Assembly (NCBI GenBank): GCA_022712815.1
Contig: JAFLJW010000111.1
Location: forward strand, 1 to 6,333
Length of the DNA stretch: 6,333 nt
Reading direction: 5' to 3'
Source of the DNA: Pseudodesulfovibrio sp.
Lineage (GTDB): Bacteria > Desulfobacterota > Desulfovibrionia > Desulfovibrionales > Desulfovibrionaceae
The notes beneath the pieces were generated by a model, which was not told where the DNA came from, did no database searches, and worked only from the letters and a program-made list of their open reading frames with translations. Within the stretch, counting starts at the first letter, position 1. Each line of letters begins with the position of its first letter. Positions 4,812 through 6,333 of this stretch are shown in pieces. Both the position numbers and the translations under genes were made by a program.

Positions 4812-6260
4812 TTATCGAATTGTTTCTTCAACTTTACAGATGCGCATGGAATTCGTTCCACCACATTCACCTGCAATATCGCCGCTGGTGGTGATTACAA
4901 AATCACCAGGCTTGACCGCACCGAGCCTGACAAGTTCAGCCGCAGCAGCCTCGTGCTGCTGTGATGCACAGACTGAATCCGGATTGAAATTGACGGGGTA
5001 CACTCCCCGATACAGGGAGACCTTGCGGCGAGTTTGTTCATTCTTGGACAAGGCGAAAATAGGAATACCTGAACTGATCCGTGACATCCAAAGCGGAGTA
5101 CTACCCGATTCAGTAAAAGCACCGATGGCAGCCGTCCCTGTATGGTTGGCCGCATACATGGCTGACATGGCGATTGTTTCGTCGATATGGGAAAACCGAG
5201 TGTCGATCCTGTGACGTGATCTCCTGACTGACTCCTGTTTCTCAGCCTCAAGGCAGATGTTGCTCATTGCTGCCACAGCTTCCACCGGATACCTGCCCAC
5301 AGCGGTCTCAGCCGAGAGCATGACACCGTCCGTACCATCCAAAACAGCATTCGCCACATCAAAAACCTCGGCCCGCGTGGGAATCGGATTTGAAATCATG
5401 GAATCCATCATCTGCGTGGCTGTGATGACCACACGATTAAGGATGCGAGCCCGCTTGATGAGCATTTTTTGCACGGCAGGCAGCTTGGCATCGCCGATCT
5501 CGACACCAAGATCTCCGCGAGCCACCATGATCCCGTCCGAAACACTGATGATTGTCTCGACATACTCCAGGGCCTCGGCTCGCTCGATCTTGGCGAGTAT
5601 GGAACCATGCCAACCAAGCCCTGCAAGAATCTCCCTGGCCTCGTCGATATCCGAAGCGTTGCGAACGAATGACAAGGCGAGATAATCAGCCTGCATTGTC
5701 GCCACAGCTTTCATGTCTTCCCGGTCCTTATCTGTCAGAGCACCAGCAGAAAGGCCGCCGGAAAGCACATTGACGCCCTTGCCGCCAGACAGGATTCCCC
5801 CGGTGACCACTGTACAATGCACCTCGCTACCCTTGATTTTCTGAACTTCAAGAATATATTTCCCGTCATCAAGAAGCAGAAGGCTGCCTGATGCGACATC
5901 TTCAGCCAGTGACGGATACGTAATGCCTACGCGATCAAGGCTGCCATCCTGCGTTGCAACAGACGGATCAATGATGAAAGGTTTCCCTTCCTCCAAAGTA
6001 ATTGTACTGCTCTTAAAACCTCTAATTCTAATCTTCGGTCCTTGCAGGTCAGCCAGGACACCAACCGTTCGGTTCAACCCGACAGCAATATCACGCACCA
6101 AACCAGCAGTTTTAACATGGTCCTTCGCGGTGCCATGAGAAAAATTAAGCCTGACCACATCAACTCCAGCCTGGATCAACCTTCTCAAAGTTTCCCTGTC
6201 CGAAGAGGCTGGCCCCAAAGTCGCCACAATTTTAGTACGCCGAAGTGTTTTTTCCATCAT
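4812..6260 (-). CDS. pyk: Pyruvate kinase (PykA-like)
   Basis: A 482-aa pyruvate kinase that transfers phosphate from phosphoenolpyruvate to ADP. Motifs in order: RRTKIVATLGPAS (7-19), VVRLNFSHG (35-43), ADLQGPKIR (70-78), a B domain around 80-170, KGVNVLSGGLSAGALTDKD (161-179), LAKIERAEAL (222-231) with catalytic Lys224 and metal ligand Glu226, VARGDLGVEIG (246-256) with metal ligand Asp250, TATQMMDSM (280-288) and the PTRAEV-DVANAVLDGTDGVMLSAE block. The C-terminal allosteric domain is complete. The KGVN-LSGGLSA form and the AIAMSAMYAANH stretch resemble E. coli PykA, known to be AMP-activated rather than fructose-bisphosphate-activated; carrying that regulation over is inference. The start codon is the first of an ATGATG pair and overlaps the pgk stop by 4 nt, with no clear ribosome site upstream, so translation is probably coupled to pgk. 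Confidence 0.97.
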   Translation of the reverse strand: MMEKTLRRTKIVATLGPASSDRETLRRLIQAGVDVVRLNFSHGTAKDHVKTAGLVRDIAVGLNRTVGVLADLQGPKIRIRGFKSSTITLEEGKPFIIDPSVATQDGSLDRVGITYPSLAEDVASGSLLLLDDGKYILEVQKIKGSEVHCTVVTGGILSGGKGVNVLSGGLSAGALTDKDREDMKAVATMQADYLALSFVRNASDIDEAREILAGLGWHGSILAKIERAEALEYVETIISVSDGIMVARGDLGVEIGDAKLPAVQKMLIKRARILNRVVITATQMMDSMISNPIPTRAEVFDVANAVLDGTDGVMLSAETAVGRYPVEAVAAMSNICLEAEKQESVRRSRHRIDTRFSHIDETIAMSAMYAANHTGTAAIGAFTESGSTPLWMSRISSGIPIFALSKNEQTRRKVSLYRGVYPVNFNPDSVCASQQHEAAAAELVRLGAVKPGDFVITTSGDIAGECGGTNSMRICKVEETIR

Positions 6261-6333
6261 GTGTATTGATTTGCCCGTGTTTCAAGGATGTCGACAGCCG
6301 GGAGGGTTTTGCCTTTCAAAAATTCGAGAAAAG
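6257..6333 (-). CDS. pgk: Phosphoglycerate kinase, C-terminal end only
   Basis: The frame is open from the right edge for 24 codons and ends at TGA 6257-6259. The first 12 residues, FLEFLKGKTLPA, match the conserved PGK end, where a glycine-rich stretch is followed by (S/F)LE(F/L)LEGK-LPG(V/I). The remainder, VDILETRANQYT, is a somewhat long tail. PGK interconverts 1,3-bisphosphoglycerate and 3-phosphoglycerate, the step next to GAPDH, which fits the locus. The stop overlaps the pyk start (ATGA), showing that pgk is the upstream neighbour in the same operon. Only the tail is visible, so the call rests on a short but characteristic motif plus context. Confidence 0.78.
   Translation of the reverse strand, partial: FLEFLKGKTLPAVDILETRANQYT

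Noticed and set aside
4793..4876. Longer N-terminus for the aldolase starting at 4876
   Set aside because: It would overlap the end of pyk and add 28 residues unlike the family. AGGAGG precedes the ATG at 4792, and the family starts with MALISLRQLL.

Overview
The window looks like chromosomal DNA from a Gram-negative bacterium. A sulfate-reducing Desulfovibrio-type deltaproteobacterium is my best guess, from gene content, protein style and moderate base composition. That assignment is inference and nothing in the sequence proves it. Every gene I can support lies on the minus strand, so the window reads from high to low coordinates. There are seven genes, two of them cut by the window edges. 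I saw no RNA genes, mobile elements, CRISPR arrays or prophage remnants.

The upstream block (6333 down to 3011) is a tight central-carbon operon. It holds the last 24 codons of phosphoglycerate kinase (pgk), then pyruvate kinase (pyk, overlapping pgk by 4 nt), class II fructose-bisphosphate aldolase (fba, 19 nt gap) and ribulose-phosphate 3-epimerase (rpe, 15 nt gap).

A 320-base non-coding stretch (2691-3010) follows. It carries a good sigma-70-type promoter, a possible sigma-54 (-24/-12) promoter, two short dyads and a leader stem that could mask the ribosome binding site of the next gene. It starts a second unit: gap (glyceraldehyde-3-phosphate dehydrogenase), a sigma-54-dependent activator, and the 5' part of a PHP-domain phosphoesterase gene that runs off the left edge. 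The gap-activator spacer (78 nt) holds a strong hairpin. The activator and PHP gene are only 9 nt apart.

Together the enzymes cover the middle and lower part of glycolysis/gluconeogenesis (aldolase, GAPDH, PGK, PK) plus one pentose-phosphate step. Two points stand out. The activator has an N-terminal Rossmann-like, possibly NAD(P)-binding domain instead of a usual receiver, GAF or PAS domain. The GAPDH lacks the Asp and the Leu-Pro pair that enforce NAD specificity. These suggest a testable hypothesis: a dinucleotide- or metabolite-sensing sigma-54 activator controlling a glycolytic/gluconeogenic locus.
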